Below are positions 19,367 to 29,967 of a stretch of DNA of 64,000 nucleotides, piece by piece. How positions within the stretch are numbered: the first letter of the stretch is position 1; each line of letters opens with the position of its first letter. The translations under genes and the position numbers were made by a program. Origin of the DNA: Agrobacterium sp. a22-2 (GTDB lineage Bacteria > Pseudomonadota > Alphaproteobacteria > Rhizobiales > Rhizobiaceae); contig NZ_JAAXMM010000001.1 of assembly GCF_012276985.1 (NCBI RefSeq), positions 124,001-188,000 on the forward strand, given 5' to 3'. The notes under the pieces were generated by a model. The model was not told where the DNA came from and did no database searches. It saw nothing but the letters and a program-made list of their open reading frames with translations.

Positions 19367-21403
19367 TTACACCAGATGAAGAGCGCTGACCGCAAGGTCG
19401 ATGACCTTGATGCCGGCAAAGGGAAGGATCAGGCCGCCCAGGCCATAGACCAGCAGATTGCGCCGCAGAAGCGAGGCAGCACCGGCCGGGCGATAGGCGA
19501 CGCCCTTCAGCGCAAGCGGGATGAGCGCCACGATGATCAGGGCGTTGAAGATGACCGCCGACAGGATGGCGGATTGCGGCGAGGCCAGCCCCATGACGTT
19601 CAGGGTATCGAGCGCCGGATAGGTGGCGACGAAGAGCGCCGGGATGATGGCGAAGTATTTGGCGACATCGTTGGCGATGGAAAACGTCGTCAGCGAGCCG
19701 CGCGTCATCAGGAGCTGCTTGCCGATCTCGACGATCTCGATGAGCTTGGTCGGGCTTGAGTCGAGGTCCACCATGTTGGCAGCCTCGCGGGCGGCCTGGG
19801 TGCCGGTCTGCATGGCGACGCCGACATCGGCCTGGGCAAGAGCCGGCGCATCATTGGTGCCGTCGCCGCACATGGCGATCAGCCGGCCGCCCTGCTGCTC
19901 GCGCCGAATAAAGGCCAGTTTGTCTTCCGGCGTTGCCTGGGCGAGATAATCGTCGACGCCGGCTTCCGAAGCGATTGCTGCCGCGGTCACCGGGTTGTCG
20001 CCGGTCACCATCACAGTGCGGATACCCATGGCACGCAGTGCGGCAAACCGCTCCTTGATGCCGGGCTTGACCACGTCCTTGAGATGGATGACGCCGAGCA
20101 GCCGGTCGCCATCGGCAACGGCCAGCGGCGTACCGCCGCTACGGGCCACCATGTCGACGGCGCGGTGGAAATCGGCGGGCGCATCGTCTTGCGTGAGGCC
20201 GGCAAACTTCAGGACCGCATCGACGGCGCCCTTGCGGAACTGCCGTCCGCCCTGGTCGACACCCGACAGGCGAGTTTCGGCCGTAAAGGCGATGACCGCA
20301 TCGAACCGGGCTTCCGGCATGGCGACGCCGAATTCGCCGGTTGCCAGTGCCACCACGGAACGGCCTTCCGGCGTTTCGTCGGACAGGCTGGCGATCAGCG
20401 CGGCTTGCGCCAGTTCCGCTTGCGTCACGCCAGGTGCGGCTAAGAAATCGCTGGCCATGCGGTTGCCGAAGGTGATCGTGCCTGTTTTGTCGAGCAGCAA
20501 TGTATCGACGTCGCCGGCCGCTTCCACCGCGCGGCCGGAGGTGGCGATGACGTTGAACCGCACCAGACGGTCCATGCCGGCAATGCCGATGGCCGACAGC
20601 AGGCCGCCGATCGTGGTTGGAATGAGGGTGACCAGTAGTGCGGCCAGAACCGTGACGGAGATCACCGTGCCGGAATAGCCGGCCAGCCCCCAGATCGCCA
20701 CGCAGACGAACAGGAAGATCAGCGTCAGGCCGGACAGCAGGATCGACAGAGCGATCTCGTTCGGGGTCTTCTGGCGCTGGGCGCCTTCGATCAGCGCGAT
20801 CATGCGGTCGACGAAGGAGGAGCCCGGAGCAACCGTAATCTTCACCTTGATCTCGTCGGACAGCACCTGCGTGCCGCCGGTCACGGCCGAACGGTCGCCG
20901 CCGGATTCGCGGATCACCGGCGCGGATTCCCCGGTGATGGCGCTTTCGTTGACCGAGGCGACGCCCTCGATCACTTCACCGTCGCCGGGGATCAGTTCGC
21001 CGGCGGCGACCAGGACGATGTCGCCGATCTTGAGGCTCGGAGCAGGCACGGTCTGGGTACTGCCGTCAGACGACAGCCGGCGGGCCGTCAGTTCGGATTT
21101 GGTGCGCTTCAGGCTGTCGGCCTGGGCGCGGCCACGTCCCTCCGCCACGGCTTCCGCGAATGTGGCAAAGAGGACGGTGAACCACAGCCAGGCGGCGATC
21201 TGGCCGGAAAAGCCGGCCTCTGACGCGCCTGTGACGAGGTCGCGCAGGAAAAGCACGGTGACGACGGCGGCAACGACCTCGGTGACGAAGATCACCGGAT
21301 TGCGCAGCAATTGCCGGGGATCGAGCTTCAGGACAGCGTCGCGCGCTGCCGGCAGCAGGATGGCCGGGTCGAGAAAACCAGGGGCCTTGCGGTCTTTTGA
21401 CAT
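19367..21403 (-). CDS. kdpB: KdpB, P-type ATPase subunit of the potassium pump
   Basis: The 678-aa catalytic subunit that hydrolyses ATP to drive potassium uptake through KdpA. It shows the actuator loop ITGESAPV, the phosphorylation motif [13 protein letters not shown], the nucleotide-binding region with [10 protein letters not shown], and the hinge [20 protein letters not shown]. There are seven membrane helices in the usual 3+1+3 arrangement. The length is standard. It is preceded closely by kdpA (11-base gap) and followed by kdpC. Confidence 0.98.
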   Translation of the reverse strand: MSKDRKAPGFLDPAILLPAARDAVLKLDPRQLLRNPVIFVTEVVAAVVTVLFLRDLVTGASEAGFSGQIAAWLWFTVLFATFAEAVAEGRGRAQADSLKRTKSELTARRLSSDGSTQTVPAPSLKIGDIVLVAAGELIPGDGEVIEGVASVNESAITGESAPVIRESGGDRSAVTGGTQVLSDEIKVKITVAPGSSFVDRMIALIEGAQRQKTPNEIALSILLSGLTLIFLFVCVAIWGLAGYSGTVISVTVLAALLVTLIPTTIGGLLSAIGIAGMDRLVRFNVIATSGRAVEAAGDVDTLLLDKTGTITFGNRMASDFLAAPGVTQAELAQAALIASLSDETPEGRSVVALATGEFGVAMPEARFDAVIAFTAETRLSGVDQGGRQFRKGAVDAVLKFAGLTQDDAPADFHRAVDMVARSGGTPLAVADGDRLLGVIHLKDVVKPGIKERFAALRAMGIRTVMVTGDNPVTAAAIASEAGVDDYLAQATPEDKLAFIRREQQGGRLIAMCGDGTNDAPALAQADVGVAMQTGTQAAREAANMVDLDSSPTKLIEIVEIGKQLLMTRGSLTTFSIANDVAKYFAIIPALFVATYPALDTLNVMGLASPQSAILSAVIFNALIIVALIPLALKGVAYRPAGAASLLRRNLLVYGLGGLILPFAGIKVIDLAVSALHLV

Positions 21404-21414
21404 GGACTGTTCCT

Positions 21415-23124
21415 TCAGAAGGTCTGGCCGGCGAGCATCGCCAGATGTTCGACGATGGGGCCGAGGGCAAGGGCCGGGAAGAACTGCAGCCCGCCGAGGA
21501 TGAGGATGATGCCGATCAGCAGGCCGACGAACAGCGGACCATCGGTCGGGAAGGTCCCGGCGGAGGCCGGCGACTTCACCTTGGCGGCCAGCGATCCGGC
21601 AATGGCCATGACCGGAATGGCATAGGCAAAGCGGCCGAGCAGCATGGCGATACCGAGCGTGGTGTTATACCAGGGCGTGTTGCCGGTGAGCCCGCCGAAG
21701 GCCGAGCCGTTATTGCCGGCCGCCGACGTGTAGGCATAGAGAATTTCCGACAGGCCATGCGGGCCCGATGTGCCGACACTTGCCACCGCGAAGGGCAGCA
21801 TGGCCGAGACCGCGGTGAAGCCGAGAATGGCCAGCGGCAGGATCAGTACGGCAAGCATGGCAAAGGTCATCTCGCGACCCTCGATTTTCTTGCCGAGGAA
21901 TTCCGGTGTGCGGCCAACCATCAGGCCCGCCACGAAGACCGAAAGCAATGCGAAGACGAGCATGCCGTAAAGGCCTGAACCAACGCCGCCGGGCAATACC
22001 TCGCCGAGCTGGATCAGGAACATCGGCACCAGACCGCCAAGCCCGGTGAACGAGCCGTGCATGCCGTTGACGCCGCCGTCGGACAGACCTGTCGTGACGG
22101 CCGCGTAAAGGGCGGTCATCGCCTGGCCGAAGCGGATTTCCTTGCCTTCCATATTGCCAAGCGCCGGATCGACGCCAAGGGTGGTCAGGATTGGATTGCC
22201 CTGGGCTTCCGCCCAATAGATGACGGCGACGCCGGCGATCAGCAGAACGGCCATGGCCGAGATCAAGGCCCAGCCCTGGCGACGGTTACCGACCATCTGG
22301 CCAAACGTATAGACGAGTGCTGCCGAGATCGACAACATGGCGAAGATGTTGAGATAGTTGGAAAATGCCGTCGGGTTCTCGAACGGATGAGCGGCATTGA
22401 CGTTGAAGAAGCCGCCGCCATTGGTGCCGAGCTGCTTGATGGCTTCCTGGGAGGCGACGGGCCCGAGCGCGATGACCTGCTGACCGCCTTCGAGCGTCGT
22501 CGCGGTCACGGACGCGTCGAGCGTCTGCGGCAGGCCCATGGCCACGAAGGCGAGCGCGACGACGAAGGAGATCGGCAGGAGCACGTAGAGTGTAGCGCGG
22601 GTCATATCGACCCAGAAATTGCCGAGCGTCGAGACTTTGGAGCGCACGAAGGCCCGGCCAAAGGCGACGGCCAGCGCCATGCCGGTTGCGGCCGACAGGA
22701 AATTCTGCACGGTGAGGCCGGCCATCTGGGCGAAATGGCTGAGCGTCGTTTCGCCGGCATAGTTCTGCCAGTTGGTGTTGGTCACGAAAGACACCGCCGT
22801 GTTGAAGGCGAGATCCGGCGCCATGCCGGCAAAACCCTGTGGGTTGAGCGGCAGATAGGCCTGAAGCCTGAGGATCGCGTAGAGCGCCACGAAACCCGCC
22901 AGCGAAAAGGCCAGCATGGAGACCGTGTAGGCAAACCAGCCCTGCTCCTTGTCCGGCCGGATGCCGGCGATGCGATAGAGATCACCTTCGACGCGGCCAA
23001 GCACGGGCGAGAGAAAGGTGCGTTCGCCGGAAAACACCCGCGCCATGTAAAGCCCGAGCGGCTTGATGGCGACGAGCACGGCGAGGAAGAGGAGGCTGAT
23101 CTGCAGCCACCCGACAATGGTCAT
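21415..23124 (-). CDS. kdpA: KdpA, potassium-binding and translocating subunit
   Basis: A 569-aa integral membrane protein of the SKT superfamily with about ten helices, which selects and conducts potassium in the Kdp complex. Selectivity-filter segments are visible in [28 protein letters not shown] and the later [10 protein letters not shown] repeat. GAGGAG seven bases before the ATG at 23124 supports the start. It is preceded by kdpF. The entire operon is on the minus strand with gaps of 2-20 bases. Confidence 0.98.
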   Translation of the reverse strand: MTIVGWLQISLLFLAVLVAIKPLGLYMARVFSGERTFLSPVLGRVEGDLYRIAGIRPDKEQGWFAYTVSMLAFSLAGFVALYAILRLQAYLPLNPQGFAGMAPDLAFNTAVSFVTNTNWQNYAGETTLSHFAQMAGLTVQNFLSAATGMALAVAFGRAFVRSKVSTLGNFWVDMTRATLYVLLPISFVVALAFVAMGLPQTLDASVTATTLEGGQQVIALGPVASQEAIKQLGTNGGGFFNVNAAHPFENPTAFSNYLNIFAMLSISAALVYTFGQMVGNRRQGWALISAMAVLLIAGVAVIYWAEAQGNPILTTLGVDPALGNMEGKEIRFGQAMTALYAAVTTGLSDGGVNGMHGSFTGLGGLVPMFLIQLGEVLPGGVGSGLYGMLVFALLSVFVAGLMVGRTPEFLGKKIEGREMTFAMLAVLILPLAILGFTAVSAMLPFAVASVGTSGPHGLSEILYAYTSAAGNNGSAFGGLTGNTPWYNTTLGIAMLLGRFAYAIPVMAIAGSLAAKVKSPASAGTFPTDGPLFVGLLIGIILILGGLQFFPALALGPIVEHLAMLAGQTF

Positions 23125-23142
23125 GGGAATACTCCTCGAATA

Positions 23143-23229
23143 TCAGAAGCGCTCGGGACGCAGCAGCGTCACCAGGAGATAGATGCCAAGGGCGATGGCG
23201 ACGAAAAGGCCGAAGAGAGGTTCAAGCAT
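23143..23229 (-). CDS. kdpF: KdpF, small stabilising subunit
   Basis: A 28-aa single-helix membrane peptide beginning MLEPLFGLFVAIALGIYLLV and ending LLRPERF, the KdpF pattern (KdpF of E. coli is 29 aa). It stabilises the KdpABC complex in the lipid bilayer. AAGGAG lies seven bases before the ATG, and the stop is about 18 bases before kdpA. It is too short for ordinary gene calling. Confidence 0.9.
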   Translation of the reverse strand: MLEPLFGLFVAIALGIYLLVTLLRPERF

Positions 23230-23241
23230 GCTTGTTCTCCT

Positions 23242-23325
23242 TCAGAGCCGGTCGAGGGCGCGGGCATAAAGCGCCAGCACAAGAAGTGTGCCGCAGCCGA
23301 GCGCCAGAAAGATGAGGTCGGACAT
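23242..23325 (-). CDS. 27-aa membrane peptide leading the kdp operon
   Basis: A 27-codon frame, MSDLIFLALGCGTLLVLALY followed by ARALDRL, encoding a single hydrophobic helix with a basic tail. AGGAG eight bases before the ATG is a strong ribosome site, and the stop is 12 bases before kdpF. It resembles KdpF in size and topology but is distinct in sequence. I recall similar unnamed peptides before kdpF in other alphaproteobacteria. It could be an additional small subunit or a leader peptide. Confidence 0.65.
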   Translation of the reverse strand: MSDLIFLALGCGTLLVLALYARALDRL

Positions 23326-23577
23326 ATCCGTTTCTCCTGTTGGTACAGGAGGAGAATTAAACGCGCTTCAGGTCAGACTTCGATTGGGAAGGGGCGAAGG
23401 CGGCGTAAAGAAAAGATAAGGAGGTGGTGTAGCGCTCGGCGCTTGATGCATCGCCAACGCAAGGATGAGCCTGCTTGGCCACCCCGATTGCCTGTTGTGC
23501 AAAACATGACGTCTCGCAGCCGGCCGAGATGTCGGCTTGCATTCCTGACACGGGCTATAGCGTGTGGGATAGAAAAA
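23326..23577. other. Leader region of the kdp operon
   Basis: About 250 bases between the first kdp-operon ATG and tRNA-Thr. It must hold the kdp promoter and any KdpE operator, but I could not identify a convincing -35/-10 pair or operator by eye. A purine-rich stretch (about 23385-23430, on the given strand) is the only visible bias. Confidence 0.4.
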
Positions 23578-23652
23578 TGGTGCTGCTAGAGAGATTTGAA
23601 CTCTCGGCCTCTCCCTTACCAAGGGAGTGCTCTACCCCTGAGCTATAGCAGC
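23578..23652 (-). tRNA. tRNA-Thr (GGT anticodon)
   Basis: Reading the minus strand: acceptor GCTGCTA pairs with TAGCAGC before A-CCA, the D-arm contains AGCTCAGGGGTAGAGC, the anticodon stem CTCCC/GGGAG encloses loop TTGGTAA (anticodon GGT), and the T-arm has GAGTTCAAATCTC. CCA is encoded. Total 75 bases. It decodes ACC/ACU threonine codons. Confidence 0.95.
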
Positions 23653-23810
23653 ATCGTGTCCGAAGCAGCGTGGCGCTGCTTGCGTGTGGAGCGAGGGGGC
23701 TATTGCCACAGGTTTGCGGTGAGCGCAAGCGCTATTGGAAACTAAGTTCAACAAAAGACGGGGATGGTCGGCACCTTTTGCAAAGTGCTGTTTTGCGCTA
23801 TCAGGGCGAC

Positions 23811-24119
23811 ATGAACGAAGACAATAAGAAATCCGCCGCGACAACCGCGACCGGAGCCGGCGCGGAATCGGACGGCGAACCTGGACATCAGGGCCATTCC
23901 CCTGACCACCCACCCGCGACCCGGCCGAGCGGCAAGCTCAAGGCGGAGGCACGCAATGCCTCGGCGCTGCAGGTTGCCGAACAGCGACGCCTGCGGGCGG
24001 CGCAAAAGCTTCGCGAGAACCTGATGCGGCGCAAGCAGCAATCGCGGGCGCGCCGTTCGGGCGACGCCATCGAGGGCGAGGGCCTACCTGCCGCAAATTC
24101 GCCGGAGAGCGATGATTAG
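23811..24119 (+). CDS. Small basic hypothetical protein upstream of murA
   Basis: A 102-aa polar protein beginning at the ATG at 23811 (MNEDNKKSAATTATGAG), with a disordered acidic/proline-rich first half and a basic helical second half (ALQVAEQRRLRAAQKLRENL, then MRRKQQSRARR). No membrane segment and no recognised domain. The helix-rich basic region might bind nucleic acid or another protein; this is inference. Similar short genes occur before murA in rhizobia as far as I recall. The frame is open upstream, but the earlier region overlaps what should be non-coding. Confidence 0.7.
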   Translation: MNEDNKKSAATTATGAGAESDGEPGHQGHSPDHPPATRPSGKLKAEARNASALQVAEQRRLRAAQKLRENLMRRKQQSRARRSGDAIEGEGLPAANSPESDD

Positions 24120-24242
24120 TGCGGGCACCGCTGGCGAATTGAACCGCGCCGGCTTTTCGTCTAAAGAGCCCCTTCGCCCGGACATCCGGACATAAAGAAC
24201 AATAGGAAAGGCGGGACGCCGGTGCGCTGCCCGTAAGGATAT

Positions 24243-25535
24243 ATGGATCGTATCAGGATTGTCGGCGGTAACCAGTTGAACGGGATTATCCCGATTTCCG
24301 GCGCCAAGAATGCCGCCCTGCCGCTGATGATCGCCTCGCTTTTGACCAGCGATACGCTGACGCTTGAAAACGTGCCGCATCTGGCCGATGTCGAGCTGCT
24401 GCTGCGTATTCTGGGCAATCACGGCGTGGACGTGTCGGTGAACGGCCGCCGCGAAACCCAGAACGGCATGTATTCGCGCACCATCCATTTCACCTGCCGC
24501 ACCATTGCCGACACGACGGCGCCTTACGATCTGGTCTCCAAGATGCGGGCGAGCTTCTGGGTGATCGGCCCGCTTCTGGCGCGCGAGGGCAAGGCCCGCG
24601 TTTCGCTGCCGGGCGGCTGCGCCATCGGCACGCGTCCGGTCGACCTGTTCATCGAGGGACTTACAGCGCTTGGCGCGACCATGGACATCGACGCCGGCTA
24701 TATCAACGCCACAGCGCCGAAGGGCGGCCTGATCGGCGCTCATTATACCTTCCCGAAGGTTTCGGTCGGCGCCACCCATGTGATGATGATGGCAGCGGTG
24801 CTGGCCCGCGGCACGACGGTGATCGGCAATGCCGCCCGCGAACCTGAGGTGGTGGATCTGGCCAATTGCATGATCGCCATGGGCGCCAAGATCACCGGCG
24901 CCGGCACATCGACCATTACCATCGAAGGCGTGACCAGTCTGTCGGGCGCCCGCCACCGGGTTTTGCCGGACCGTATCGAGACCGGCACCTATGCCATGGC
25001 GGTGGCGATGACCGGCGGCGACGTCACGCTGGCCGGCACCGACATCACCCTGCTCGACACCGCGGTGTCGGCGATCCGCCGGGCCGGCGCGGAACTGATT
25101 GCCGTGGACAACGGCATCCGCGTCATCGGCCATGGCAACGATATCCGCCCGGTCGACATCGTCACCGAGCCCTTCCCCGGCTTCCCGACCGACCTGCAGG
25201 CGCAGTTCATGGGCCTGATGACCCGCGCCGACGGTGTGGCGCATGTCACCGAGACGATCTTCGAGAACCGCTTCATGCATGTGCAGGAACTGGCACGGCT
25301 CGGCGCCCGCATCACGCTGTCGGGGCAGACGGCGCGGATCGAGGGCGTCAAGCGGCTGCGCGGCGCGCCCGTCATGGCAACCGACCTGCGCGCCTCCGTG
25401 TCGCTGGTGATTGCCGGCCTCGCCGCCGAAGGCGAGACGCTGGTCAACCGCGTCTACCATCTCGACCGCGGCTTCGAGCGGCTGGAAGAGAAGCTGACGC
25501 GCTGCGGCGCCGTGGTCGAGCGTATCAGCGACTGA
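24243..25535 (+). CDS. murA: MurA, UDP-N-acetylglucosamine 1-carboxyvinyltransferase
   Basis: Catalyses the first committed step of peptidoglycan synthesis, transferring enolpyruvate from PEP to UDP-GlcNAc in the cytoplasm; it is the target of fosfomycin. The 430-aa protein has the two-domain inside-out barrel pattern, with Lys22-Asn23 in [13 protein letters not shown] and the PEP-reactive Cys126 in [15 protein letters not shown]. The Cys form implies fosfomycin sensitivity at the target level. [13 protein letters not shown] and a C-terminal [13 protein letters not shown] are also conserved. The ATG follows a 120-base spacer after the small basic gene. Confidence 0.98.
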   Translation: MDRIRIVGGNQLNGIIPISGAKNAALPLMIASLLTSDTLTLENVPHLADVELLLRILGNHGVDVSVNGRRETQNGMYSRTIHFTCRTIADTTAPYDLVSKMRASFWVIGPLLAREGKARVSLPGGCAIGTRPVDLFIEGLTALGATMDIDAGYINATAPKGGLIGAHYTFPKVSVGATHVMMMAAVLARGTTVIGNAAREPEVVDLANCMIAMGAKITGAGTSTITIEGVTSLSGARHRVLPDRIETGTYAMAVAMTGGDVTLAGTDITLLDTAVSAIRRAGAELIAVDNGIRVIGHGNDIRPVDIVTEPFPGFPTDLQAQFMGLMTRADGVAHVTETIFENRFMHVQELARLGARITLSGQTARIEGVKRLRGAPVMATDLRASVSLVIAGLAAEGETLVNRVYHLDRGFERLEEKLTRCGAVVERISD

Positions 25536-25673
25536 GCTCTTAGCACCTCCCGACATGATTCGCGGCGGAATCCGTTTCATTCCGCCGCTTTGACGTTGCG
25601 GATTGCGGCGTGGCAACCTATGTCGGGGTCAAGGATCGCGTCATTGCGGGGCGCTCATTTCAGGAAACGACCC

Positions 25674-26111
25674 ATGACAAGTCTCAAGCTTCTGTCGCTC
25701 GACACCGACGACCTTGCGGTCGTCTCCGCCCATATGCAGGATGCCGTGTTCAAGGTCGGCGACATCAACTACGCGACGCGGTCCGGCGTGTTTTCGCTGG
25801 CTGCCAATCGTTTCGTCTGGGAAAAGCTGAAACCCGGCGAAAAGGCCTTTGAGCGCCGCCGGGCGCTGCTCAGCATCAAGCGCGTCCAGGCCGTACGGTC
25901 CGTCGGTTTCGACCGCAACGACAAGGACAAGGTTCTGAGCCTGCTGGCCATCCGCTTTCAGCAAAAGGACGAGGGGCCGGACGGCGTTCTGGAACTGGTG
26001 CTGTCAGGCGATGGCATGGTGGCGCTGGATGTGGAATGCATCGAAGTTCAGCTTGCAGATACCGGCGGAGCATGGGAAACCAGCTTCAAGCCCAGCCATC
26101 CGGGCAGCTGA
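25674..26111 (+). CDS. DUF2948 family protein
   Basis: A 145-aa protein beginning MTSLKLLSLDTDDLAVVSAH, with AGGA eight bases upstream of the ATG at 25674. The sequence (QDAVFKVGDINYATRSGVF, FVWEK, FERRRALLSIKRVQAVRS) is that of a family found throughout alphaproteobacteria between murA and hisD. The function is unknown. It is soluble, with no signal peptide. The conserved linkage suggests a housekeeping role, but nothing in the sequence names one. Confidence 0.88.
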   Translation: MTSLKLLSLDTDDLAVVSAHMQDAVFKVGDINYATRSGVFSLAANRFVWEKLKPGEKAFERRRALLSIKRVQAVRSVGFDRNDKDKVLSLLAIRFQQKDEGPDGVLELVLSGDGMVALDVECIEVQLADTGGAWETSFKPSHPGS

Positions 26112-26210
26112 CGACGACGCGCCGAGACCAGGGGGGTCGCTCTGATCAACGACCCCGGTGCAACGGGTTTGGTGCCCAAGGGACGGCCGAGGAGAGGGAA
26201 GACAAGAGAC

Positions 26211-27509
26211 GTGGCTATCTGGCTCGAACAGACATCGGAAGGGTTTGAACAGCGTTTCGCCGCCTTCCTGACGACCAAGCGCGAAGTGTCCGACGATGTG
26301 AATGCCGTGGTGCGCGCCATCATCGACGACGTCAAGGCGCGAGGCGATGCAGCGCTGGCTGACTATTCGCTGCGCTTCGACGGCATCGATTTCGCCACCA
26401 CCGCAATGCGCGTCACCGATGCCGAGATCGACGCTGCCGTCAAAACCGTCGCCCCCGATGTCATGGATGCCCTGCGGCTGGCCGCCGAGCGGATCGAAAA
26501 GCACCATGCCCGGCAAATGCCGAAGGATGATATCTACGAGGACGCCATCGGCGTCGGCCTCGGCTCGCGCTGGACGGCGATCGATGCGGTCGGTCTTTAT
26601 GTGCCCGGCGGCACGGCGAGCTATCCAAGCTCGGTGCTGATGAATGCCGTGCCGGCGCACGTCGCCGGCGTGCCACGCATCGTCATGGTCGTTCCCGCCA
26701 CCGGCGGCGACATCAACCCGACGGTGCTGGCGGCGGCCCGCATTGCCGGGGTGCGCGAAATCTACCGCATCGGCGGCGCGCAGGCCGTGGCAGCGCTCGC
26801 CTATGGCACGGAAACGATCGAGCCGGTCGCCAAGATCGTCGGTCCGGGCAATGCCTATGTCGCGGCCGCCAAGCGCCATGTGTTCGGCACGGTCGGCATC
26901 GACATGATCGCCGGTCCGTCCGAAGTGCTGGTCATTGCCGACAGCGACAACAATCCCGATTGGCTCGCCGCCGACCTGCTGGCTCAGGCCGAGCATGACC
27001 GCGGCGCCCAGTCGATCCTGATCACCGACGACCCGGATCTGGCCCGCGCCGTGGAGGCCGCCGTCGAGCGGCAGTTGAAGACGCTGAGCCGTTCCGAGAC
27101 CGCGGCGGCCAGCTGGGCCGATTTCGGGGCCATCATCATCGTGCCCGACCTCGAAGCCTCCATACCGCTCGCCAACCGCATTGCCGCCGAACATCTGGAA
27201 CTGGCCGTGGCCGATCCTGATCGGCTGATGGCCGGCATCCGCAATGCCGGCGCCATCTTCATCGGCCGGCACACGCCGGAGGTGATCGGCGATTATGTCG
27301 GCGGCTCCAATCACGTGCTGCCGACGGCGCGTTCGGCGCGGTTTTCCTCCGGCCTGTCGGTGCTCGATTTCGTCAAGCGCACCTCGATCCTGCGGCTGGG
27401 GCCTGAACAGTTGCGCCAATTGGCGCCGGCGGCCATTGCACTGGCGAAAAGCGAGGGCCTCGACGCCCATGCCCGCTCGGTCGCCATCCGCCTGAACCTC
27501 GAAGGCTGA
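26211..27509 (+). CDS. hisD: HisD, histidinol dehydrogenase
   Basis: Catalyses the last two steps of histidine biosynthesis, oxidising L-histidinol to histidine with NAD, using a zinc ion. I chose the GTG at 26211 (read as [14 protein letters not shown]), which matches the usual rhizobial N-terminus and gives 432 aa; the frame is open to a TTG at 26169. Motifs include [17 protein letters not shown], the NAD/substrate region [18 protein letters not shown], and the metal/catalytic segment [13 protein letters not shown]. The catalytic GGSNHVLPT is near the end. Six bases separate it from the UPF0262 gene. Confidence 0.97.
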   Translation: MAIWLEQTSEGFEQRFAAFLTTKREVSDDVNAVVRAIIDDVKARGDAALADYSLRFDGIDFATTAMRVTDAEIDAAVKTVAPDVMDALRLAAERIEKHHARQMPKDDIYEDAIGVGLGSRWTAIDAVGLYVPGGTASYPSSVLMNAVPAHVAGVPRIVMVVPATGGDINPTVLAAARIAGVREIYRIGGAQAVAALAYGTETIEPVAKIVGPGNAYVAAAKRHVFGTVGIDMIAGPSEVLVIADSDNNPDWLAADLLAQAEHDRGAQSILITDDPDLARAVEAAVERQLKTLSRSETAAASWADFGAIIIVPDLEASIPLANRIAAEHLELAVADPDRLMAGIRNAGAIFIGRHTPEVIGDYVGGSNHVLPTARSARFSSGLSVLDFVKRTSILRLGPEQLRQLAPAAIALAKSEGLDAHARSVAIRLNLEG

Positions 27510-27514
27510 GCCTG

Positions 27515-27988
27515 ATGGCAAAGGGCGACTTCAAGCTCTGCGACGTGATCCTCGACGAAACGATCGGGCGGTCGACGCCCGATGTCGAGCACGAGCGGGC
27601 GGTCGCCATTTTCGACCTGATCGAGGAAAACACGTTCGAGCCGGCCGGCCATGCGGGCGGACCCTATAAGCTCAACCTGTCGCTGGTCGATTCCAAGCTG
27701 GTGTTCGGCATCAAGACGGAGGCCGGCGAAGACGTCGCCACCCATATCCTGTCGCTGACGCCGTTCCGGCGGATCATCAAGGATTATTTCATGATCTGCG
27801 AAAGCTATTATGAAGCGATCCGGTCCTCGACGCCCAGCCAGATCGAAGCGATCGACATGGGTCGGCGCGGCATTCACAACGAAGGCTCGCAGACGCTGAT
27901 GGACCGGCTGCAGGGCAAGATCAAGCTGGATTTCGACACGGCACGGCGGCTGTTCACACTGGTCTGCGTTCTCTACTGGCGTGGATAG
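27515..27988 (+). CDS. UPF0262 family protein
   Basis: A 157-aa cytoplasmic protein of unknown function, conserved directly after hisD in Rhizobiales. Recognisable blocks are [39 protein letters not shown] and [20 protein letters not shown]. The C-terminus overlaps the next frame, consistent with a co-transcribed cluster. No enzyme motif was identified. Confidence 0.9.
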   Translation: MAKGDFKLCDVILDETIGRSTPDVEHERAVAIFDLIEENTFEPAGHAGGPYKLNLSLVDSKLVFGIKTEAGEDVATHILSLTPFRRIIKDYFMICESYYEAIRSSTPSQIEAIDMGRRGIHNEGSQTLMDRLQGKIKLDFDTARRLFTLVCVLYWRG

Positions 27989-27992
27989 GCCG

Positions 27993-28496
27993 ATGGACGA
28001 TCACGCGGCTTCCCGACCACAGGACAGGATGCCCGGCGCCATTCTCTTCGTCTGCGGCATGAACGCCATCCGCTCGCCGATGGCGGAAGTGATCGCCCGG
28101 CACATGCTGCCGGCCGGCACCTATGTCGCATCGGCGGGGGTCCGGCCCGGCGAGCGCGATCCGTTCGTCGATGCCGTGCTGGAGGAAATCGGGTTGTCGC
28201 TCGGCAAGCGCCAGCCGCAAACGCTGGAAGAGCTGGCCGACAACTTCTTCGACCTGGTGGTGACGCTGGCGCCGGAGGCCCATCACGCGGCGCTGGAACT
28301 GACGCGCACGTCGGCGGTCGACGTGGTCTACTGGCCGATGCCAGACCCGACCGTTGCCACCGGCACCCGCGAACAGATCCTCGAAGCCTATCGCGAGGTG
28401 CGCGACCGGCTGAAACGACTGATCGCCGAACGCCTGGCTCCGGCGGAAAAGGCGGCCCAGACGCAGGTCGAAAAACCGGCCGAAAAGCCCGATTGA
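27993..28496 (+). CDS. Low-molecular-weight phosphotyrosine phosphatase family protein
   Basis: A 167-aa protein with the P-loop FVCGMNAIRSPMAEVI, which keeps the Cys-X5-Arg-Ser nucleophile motif of LMW phosphatases. A PDPT segment supplies the general-acid Asp, so it is probably active. The C-terminus is a charged tail. The in-frame GTG at 27981 is possible, but the ATG at 27993 has GGATAGG in front. It lies between UPF0262 and infA, and the substrate is unknown. Members at this locus are often annotated only as phosphatase family; arsenate reductase activity is an alternative. Confidence 0.85.
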   Translation: MDDHAASRPQDRMPGAILFVCGMNAIRSPMAEVIARHMLPAGTYVASAGVRPGERDPFVDAVLEEIGLSLGKRQPQTLEELADNFFDLVVTLAPEAHHAALELTRTSAVDVVYWPMPDPTVATGTREQILEAYREVRDRLKRLIAERLAPAEKAAQTQVEKPAEKPD

Positions 28497-28615
28497 AACA
28501 AAATTCAAAAGCCCAATCTACAAGGTTCACAAAAGCGCGGTGATTGTGTAGTTTCCGCGCACATTTTACCGGGCCCCGCTGGGTCCGATGCAACTCACAG
28601 GAAGACAACCCCTCC

Positions 28616-28834
28616 ATGGCTAAAGAAGAAGTCCTCGAATTCCCCGGCGTCGTGACCGAATTGCTCCCCAATGCGACCTTCCGGGTCAAGCTTGAAAACG
28701 AACACGAGATCATCGCCCATACCGCCGGACGCATGCGCAAGAACCGTATCCGCGTTCTGGCCGGCGACAAGGTGCTGGTCGAAATGACCCCTTACGACCT
28801 GACCAAGGGCCGCATCACCTATCGCTTCAAGTGA
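28616..28834 (+). CDS. infA: Translation initiation factor IF-1
   Basis: A 72-aa OB-fold protein that binds the ribosomal A site during initiation. The sequence [20 protein letters not shown], then [20 protein letters not shown] and ending KGRITYRFK, is canonical IF-1 of alphaproteobacteria. An AT-rich stretch just upstream (28498-28560) may hold a promoter of its own. The frame is open upstream of the ATG, but the extension is not IF-1-like. Confidence 0.98.
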   Translation: MAKEEVLEFPGVVTELLPNATFRVKLENEHEIIAHTAGRMRKNRIRVLAGDKVLVEMTPYDLTKGRITYRFK

Positions 28835-28868
28835 ACGAAGGCAGACACCCGAAAGGGCTTGACGATCC

Positions 28869-29489
28869 ATGGAGCTGAAACAGACGCTGATCCTCGCCTC
28901 CGGTTCGCCGCGCCGGCTCGACCTCTTGAAGCAGGCCGGCATCGAACCCGACCGGCTGATGCCGATGGATCTCGACGAGACGCCGGCCAAGTCTGAGCAT
29001 CCGCGCTCGTTGGCCCGCCGGCTCTCCACCGAGAAGGCCCGCGCAGCCCTTGCCGCCGTGAAGGACGAGCCGCTGTGGAAGCACAGCTATATCCTGGCGG
29101 CCGACACGGTGGTGGCTGTCGGGCGGCGCATCCTGCCAAAGGCCGAATATCTCGACGAGGCCTCGTCCTGCCTGCATCTCCTGTCCGGTCGCGGCCATTG
29201 GGTGTTTACCGGCGTGTGCCTGATCACCCCTGACGGCAAGACCCGCCAGAAGGTGATCGAGACCAAGGTGCGGTTCAAGCGCCTGTCGGGCCTCGATATC
29301 GAATCCTATCTGGCGTCCGGCCAATGGCGGGGCAAGGCCGGTGCCTATGGCATCCAGGGCCTGGCCGGCTGCTTCGTGCAGAAGCTGGTCGGCTCCTATA
29401 CCAACGTCGTCGGCCTGCCGCTGTTTGAAACCCTGCAACTGTTGTCCGGCGAGGGATTTAACGTGCATGCCGGCTGGATGGAAGGCTGA
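28869..29489 (+). CDS. maf: Maf-like nucleoside triphosphate pyrophosphatase
   Basis: A 206-aa house-cleaning enzyme that hydrolyses non-canonical or modified nucleoside triphosphates to monophosphates. It shows the N-terminal loop [16 protein letters not shown], the catalytic Asp in [31 protein letters not shown], and a late [13 protein letters not shown]. It lies between infA and yacG, spaced 34 and 3 bases, as in other rhizobia. The choice between dTTP/UTP- and 7-methyl-GTP-specific subfamilies cannot be made by eye. Confidence 0.95.
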   Translation: MELKQTLILASGSPRRLDLLKQAGIEPDRLMPMDLDETPAKSEHPRSLARRLSTEKARAALAAVKDEPLWKHSYILAADTVVAVGRRILPKAEYLDEASSCLHLLSGRGHWVFTGVCLITPDGKTRQKVIETKVRFKRLSGLDIESYLASGQWRGKAGAYGIQGLAGCFVQKLVGSYTNVVGLPLFETLQLLSGEGFNVHAGWMEG

Positions 29490-29492
29490 ACC

Positions 29493-29705
29493 ATGAGTGA
29501 CGACAATAGCCCCCGCAGCGCAAAGATCGAGCCCTTGCGCAAGGCCCGCCCCTGCCCCGAATGCAAGCGGCCGTCGCATCGCGAGCACTACCCCTTCTGC
29601 TCCAATCGCTGCCGTGAGCTGGATCTGTCGCGCTGGCTGACGGGCTCCTATGCCATTCCGGTTGCCGACGACGAAAGCAAGGCGGACTATCAGGACGACG
29701 ATTGA
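29493..29705 (+). CDS. yacG: YacG, zinc-binding DNA gyrase inhibitor
   Basis: A 70-aa protein with a four-cysteine zinc finger, CPECKRPS then FCSNRCRELDLSRWL. In E. coli YacG binds GyrB and inhibits DNA gyrase. The continuation GSYAIP and an acidic tail match the family. It starts three bases after maf and completes the conserved murA-to-yacG block before tRNA-Phe. Confidence 0.95.
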   Translation: MSDDNSPRSAKIEPLRKARPCPECKRPSHREHYPFCSNRCRELDLSRWLTGSYAIPVADDESKADYQDDD

Positions 29706-29732
29706 GACTTTTGCCGGCGGCAGTTGAGACCC

Positions 29733-29760
29733 GTCAGCGGCGCCAGGAATGGGCGCTGAC
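29733..29760 (+). terminator. Candidate hairpin after yacG
   Basis: Inverted repeat GTCAGCG / CGCTGAC with a 14-base loop, 28 bases after the yacG stop. There is no adjacent T-run; T-rich sequence begins about 60 bases later. It may be a weak or rho-assisted terminator. Confidence 0.3.
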
Positions 29761-29867
29761 CGGCCGCCCAGGCCCGGCACGGCACCATCCCGCATAGACT
29801 GAAACCGTTCTATTCGTTCAATTTTTTCCGTTTTTTCACAGACTGTCAAAAAAGTGCCATTTGGCGC

Positions 29868-29895
29868 TGGACATGGCCGAACAAGATGTTATAAC
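29868..29895 (+). promoter_or_regulatory. Candidate sigma-70 promoter of tRNA-Phe
   Basis: TGGACA and TATAAC separated by 16 bases, ending 72 bases before the mature tRNA. The region just upstream is AT-rich (TTTTTTCCGTTTTTT), as often seen before strong stable-RNA promoters. Confidence 0.4.
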
Positions 29896-29967
29896 CCGCT
29901 CGCTTCCGGGGGAAACGATCCCCCGCCGGTTGGACCAAGCAACCGAACGGCCCGAAACGGCCCTGAT

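Noticed and set aside
22057..23589. 510-codon plus-strand frame opposite kdpA and its leader
   Set aside because: Antisense shadow; kdpA, kdpF and the 27-aa peptide on the other strand are unambiguous.
26004..27521. 505-codon minus-strand frame opposite hisD
   Set aside because: Antisense shadow of hisD, with typical low-complexity composition.
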